From positions 1,363,347 through 1,427,346 of the forward strand of contig NZ_STFF01000001.1 in NCBI RefSeq assembly GCF_004834005.1: DNA of 64,000 bases, given 5' to 3'. The notes under the pieces were generated by a model. That model did not search any database, was not told where the DNA came from, and saw only the letters and a program-made list of their open reading frames with translations. The position numbers and the translations under genes are program-made. Shown one piece after another: positions 60,406-64,000 of the stretch. The DNA is from Niastella caeni. GTDB taxonomy: Bacteria; Bacteroidota; Bacteroidia; Chitinophagales; Chitinophagaceae. Each line of letters begins with the position of its first letter. Position 1 is the first letter of the stretch.

Positions 60406-61263
60406 ATGAAGCTTATACGTTTTGGAAAATCAGGACAGGAAAAGCCTGGTATTGAATTACCCGATGGAAAAAGAATTGACACGAGCGCTTTTGGAGAAGA
60501 TTATACCGAGCAATTTTTCACCAACAATGGTATTTCCCGTTTGGCGACCTGGTTAAAAACAAACCAGTCGGCTTGTCCAGTTGTTGATGCCAGTGAGCGT
60601 TTAGGCGCCCCGTTGGCCCGTCCTTCAAAAATTATATGCATTGGGTTGAATTATATCGACCATGCTAAAGAAAGCAATATGGCCGTGCCTACTGAGCCTG
60701 TGGTGTTCTTTAAAGCCACTACAGCCATGTGCGGCCCCAACGATCAAACGGTGATCCCTAAGAATAGTACCAAAACCGATTGGGAAGTAGAGCTGGCGGT
60801 TGTGATCGGCAAAAAGGCATCCTATGTTGAAGAAAAAGATGCGAATGATTATATCGCAGGTTACATGCTGCACAATGACCTTAGCGAACGTGCTTTCCAG
60901 TTGGAACGCAATGGTCAATGGGTGAAAGGCAAAAGCTGCGACACCTTTGCACCGCTCGGTCCCTGGTTAGTGACGCCCGATGAAATTGCAGATATCAATA
61001 ATGTAAGGTTGTGGCTTTCTGTAAATGGTAAAATGATGCAGGATGGCAACTCGGGCAACCTCATTTATAAGATACCATTTTTAATTTCTTACCTGAGCCA
61101 GTTCATGACCCTGCTCCCGGGCGATATCATTAGTACCGGTACACCAGCAGGTGTTGGCCTGGGCCAGAAGCCTGAACCGGTTTATTTAAAACCCGGTGAT
61201 GTGATGGAGTTGGGGATTGATGGATTGGGAACAAGTAAACAAGTGGTTGTTGCATATAAATAG
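60406..61263 (+). CDS. 2,4-diketo-3-deoxy-L-fuconate hydrolase (FAH family)
   Basis: 285 residues of the fumarylacetoacetate hydrolase family. KIICIGLNYIDHAKE and PVVFFKATTAMCGPNDQTVIP lead to the metal-binding motif DWEVELAVVIGK, then SARAF-like LHNDLSERAFQLE and DIISTGTPAGVG. In the non-phosphorylative fucose pathway this enzyme splits the diketo acid into pyruvate and lactate. The assignment to fucose rests on the following genes. Confidence 0.85.
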   Translation: MKLIRFGKSGQEKPGIELPDGKRIDTSAFGEDYTEQFFTNNGISRLATWLKTNQSACPVVDASERLGAPLARPSKIICIGLNYIDHAKESNMAVPTEPVVFFKATTAMCGPNDQTVIPKNSTKTDWEVELAVVIGKKASYVEEKDANDYIAGYMLHNDLSERAFQLERNGQWVKGKSCDTFAPLGPWLVTPDEIADINNVRLWLSVNGKMMQDGNSGNLIYKIPFLISYLSQFMTLLPGDIISTGTPAGVGLGQKPEPVYLKPGDVMELGIDGLGTSKQVVVAYK

Positions 61264-61355
61264 TTTATTGTTTATAGTTTATAATTTCTTGTAGTTTTCT
61301 TATTCGGAAAGTCCGAATAGTTAATGACTTCACCCATAAAAGAACCAGAAACATA

Positions 61356-61688
61356 ATGAAACGTTATTGCCTTGCCCTGGATTTGAAAAACGATCCGGAA
61401 TTAATTGCAGATTACGAACGCTACCACCAACAGGTGTGGCCCGAGATCATTCATAGTATTAAGTCGGCCGGTATTGATGTGCTGGATATTTACCGCACGG
61501 GTAACCGCCTTTTCATGATCATGGAAACCAATGATCAGTATTCTCCTGCAGAAAAGGCCAAGGCCGATGCCGCCAATCCTAAAGTTCAGGAATGGGAAAC
61601 CCTTATGTGGAAGTTTCAACAGGCACTTCCCTGGGCCAAGCCCGGCGAAAAATGGATAGTGATGGAAAAGATATTTGGCCTTCCCTGA
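61356..61688 (+). CDS. L-rhamnose/L-fucose mutarotase family
   Basis: 110 residues of the RhaM/FucU-like dimeric alpha-beta barrel type (YCLALDLKNDPELIADYERYH ... IYRTGNRLFMIMET). It speeds up anomer exchange of the deoxy sugar before oxidation. Sequence is closer to RhaM than to FucU; the context supports L-fucose. Confidence 0.88.
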   Translation: MKRYCLALDLKNDPELIADYERYHQQVWPEIIHSIKSAGIDVLDIYRTGNRLFMIMETNDQYSPAEKAKADAANPKVQEWETLMWKFQQALPWAKPGEKWIVMEKIFGLP

Positions 61689-61697
61689 AAAAAGTAA

Positions 61698-62603
61698 ATG
61701 TCATTACCCATGAACATGAAAAAATATTACGATGCTGACTTCGCCGATGCCACTGCTGGTGGTGATCCGGAGCGAACAGCCGTGATCGATTCACACGTTC
61801 ACTTCTGGAAATACGATAAAATAACCTACGACTGGATAGATAATACCATGAAGACGCTTCAGCAGGATTATCTACCCGAACACATCTCGTCTACATTAAA
61901 ACGAAATGATGTTGATGGCGTGGTGGCAGTGCAGGCTACACAAACAGAAATGGAAACGCATTTCCTGGTTGAACTGGCCAAAACACATCCTGTTATCAAA
62001 GGCGTAGTAGGCTGGATAGATCTTCAGGCCGATAACATTGGTGAACGCCTGCAATACTTTTCACAGTACCCCATCATCAAAGGGTACCGCCATGTGGTGC
62101 AGGGTGAGCCGCTCGATTTCCTGGCAAGAGAAAATTTCCGTCGCGGCGTTGCTGCTTTACAGGCATACAACTATACGTACGATATTCTCATCTTCCATAA
62201 CCAGTTGCAACCGGCCATTGATTTTGTACGCGCATTCCCTGATCAACCGTTTGTTATTGATCATTGCGCAAAACCCGCCATCAGGCATAAAGACATCGAT
62301 GAGTGGAAACGACTGATGAAAGAAATGGCCGCCTTCCCGAATGTAAGTTGCAAACTGTCGGGTTTGTTTACAGAAGCAAAATGGAAAGAATGGAGTGCGG
62401 CTGATTTTTATCCGTACCTCGATGTGGTGTTTGAAGCTTTTGGCACCAACAGGTTATTATTCGGCACCGACTGGCCAGTGATGTTGCTCAGCGGCATTTA
62501 TGTACAATGGAAAAGTTTATTGGATAAATACATGGAAAACTATTCGCCCGAAGAGCGGGAGAAAGTTTTTGGCCGTAATGCTATACAATTCTATAATTTA
62601 TAA
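61698..62603 (+). CDS. L-fuconolactonase-type amidohydrolase
   Basis: 301 residues of the amidohydrolase_2 family. Metal His pair in VIDSHVHFWKYD near residue 33; later VIDHCAKP and LLFGTDWPV with the catalytic Asp. It should hydrolyse L-fucono-lactone to L-fuconate. It starts 9 nt after the mutarotase stop. Confidence 0.88.
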   Translation: MSLPMNMKKYYDADFADATAGGDPERTAVIDSHVHFWKYDKITYDWIDNTMKTLQQDYLPEHISSTLKRNDVDGVVAVQATQTEMETHFLVELAKTHPVIKGVVGWIDLQADNIGERLQYFSQYPIIKGYRHVVQGEPLDFLARENFRRGVAALQAYNYTYDILIFHNQLQPAIDFVRAFPDQPFVIDHCAKPAIRHKDIDEWKRLMKEMAAFPNVSCKLSGLFTEAKWKEWSAADFYPYLDVVFEAFGTNRLLFGTDWPVMLLSGIYVQWKSLLDKYMENYSPEEREKVFGRNAIQFYNL

Positions 62604-62608
62604 CTAAC

Positions 62609-63391
<783 letters not shown>

Positions 63392-63428
63392 TATAGAATC
63401 TAAAACAAAAACATAAACTCCCGATTGC

Positions 63429-64000
63429 ATGGCCCTACCAACATCTTCGACCGCCACCACCCTTAATCAGGATCAGAAAAAAAGTTATCTTTTCCCTTTT
63501 ATATTAGTGACCAGCTTATTTTTCTTTTGGGGATTTGTACATAACCTGGACCCGATCTTAATACCGCATTTGCGGAAAGCTTTTACCTTAAACTATTTAC
63601 AATCATCCCTGGTCGACTTCTCCGTTTTCATTGCATATTTCGTTATGGCATTGCCGGCCGGATTTGTAATGAGAAAGTATGGATATAAGTCAGGAATTCT
63701 TTTAGGGTTATTGCTGTTTGGTGTAGGTTCCCTCCTGTTTATACCGGCTGCCAATACCCGGGAATATGCTTTGTTTCTGGGCGCGCTTTTTGTAATTGCA
63801 AGCGGACTTACATTTCTAGAAACTGCAGCTAATCCGTATGCCGCATTGCTTGGACCAAAAGAATCATCTACGCAACGGTTAAATTTCGCCCAATCATTTA
63901 ATGGCCTGGCCGTTGTGGTAGCGCCTATGATCGGTGGAAGGTTCATTCTGTCAGGAACGAATTTAACCGAAGCGCAAAAAGCAGCCATGACACCCCAGGC
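63429..64000 (+). CDS. fucP: L-fucose:H+ symporter FucP (5' part only)
   Basis: 190 codons from the ATG at 63429 to the window edge, still open. MFS signature: LFPFILVTSLFFFWGFVHNLDPILIPHL (TM1 with Asn-x-x-x-Asp) and LETAANPYAALLG in the FucP-specific TM4 region. It should bring L-fucose across the inner membrane. The 3' end and any dehydratase or aldolase genes lie outside the window. Confidence 0.9.
   Translation, partial: MALPTSSTATTLNQDQKKSYLFPFILVTSLFFFWGFVHNLDPILIPHLRKAFTLNYLQSSLVDFSVFIAYFVMALPAGFVMRKYGYKSGILLGLLLFGVGSLLFIPAANTREYALFLGALFVIASGLTFLETAANPYAALLGPKESSTQRLNFAQSFNGLAVVVAPMIGGRFILSGTNLTEAQKAAMTPQ

Overview
The window looks like chromosome from a member of the Bacteroidota, most likely the Chitinophagaceae (Chitinophaga/Niastella type). 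This is inferred from the UpxY/Wza/Wzc/Wzm-Wzt capsule module, an outer-membrane beta-barrel protein with a carboxypeptidase-like regulatory domain, fused isobutyryl-CoA mutase, promoters of the TTTG/TAnnTTTG type and weak Shine-Dalgarno sites. I see no insertion sequence, integrase, rRNA or CRISPR array.

Region 1 (1-26.8 kb, all minus strand) is one long surface-polysaccharide locus. It starts at a TAnnTTTG promoter near 26.82 kb and has a leader with a terminator-like hairpin at 26640-26680. Then come a NusG-like UpxY antiterminator, a Wza-type export lipoprotein, a Wzc-type tyrosine kinase, the ABC exporter Wzm/Wzt, a sugar aminotransferase and WbqC. A stand-alone acyl-activation set follows (carrier protein, SDR, adenylation enzyme, LbH and GNAT acyltransferases), then methyltransferases, glycosyltransferases, an epimerase, an O-acyltransferase and the HisH2/HisF2 amidation pair. 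A secreted heparinase-II/III-like protein runs off the left edge.

Region 2 (27.2-30.4 kb) holds an acyltransferase-like membrane protein, a small membrane protein and a metallophosphoesterase.

Region 3 (30.4-38.1 kb, minus strand) is the most unusual part. Read in transcription order it contains three tiny ORFs, a dense array of 14 tRNA genes spaced 3-11 nt apart, a BCS1-like AAA+ ATPase, a YkuK-type RNase H-fold protein, two or more degenerate tRNA-like RNAs, a slipin, a DinB-fold protein and the RNA ligase RtcB. Thirteen of the 14 tRNA genes lack an encoded CCA. I interpret this as a tRNA-repair/tRNA-replacement island; its function is inference.

Region 4 (38.2-48.5 kb) has a NarL/DesK-type two-component system with a co-encoded membrane protein, a lipoprotein and a PA0069-type radical SAM protein. 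It also has a mutagenesis cassette in which two 2H-phosphoesterase paralogues have each lost a different catalytic His and the UmuD homologue lacks both catalytic residues. After UmuC come degenerate repeats, a DUF72 protein, and an ECF-sigma gene with two small partners.

Region 5 (48.4-60.2 kb) is housekeeping-like: amidase lipoprotein, outer-membrane receptor, DUF763 protein, RhlE-type helicase, a small membrane protein, an Fpg/Nei-like glycosylase and fused isobutyryl-CoA mutase IcmF.

Region 6 (60.35-64 kb, plus strand) is the start of a non-phosphorylative L-fucose catabolic operon: diketo-deoxyfuconate hydrolase, mutarotase, fuconolactonase, fucose dehydrogenase and FucP, which is cut by the window end.
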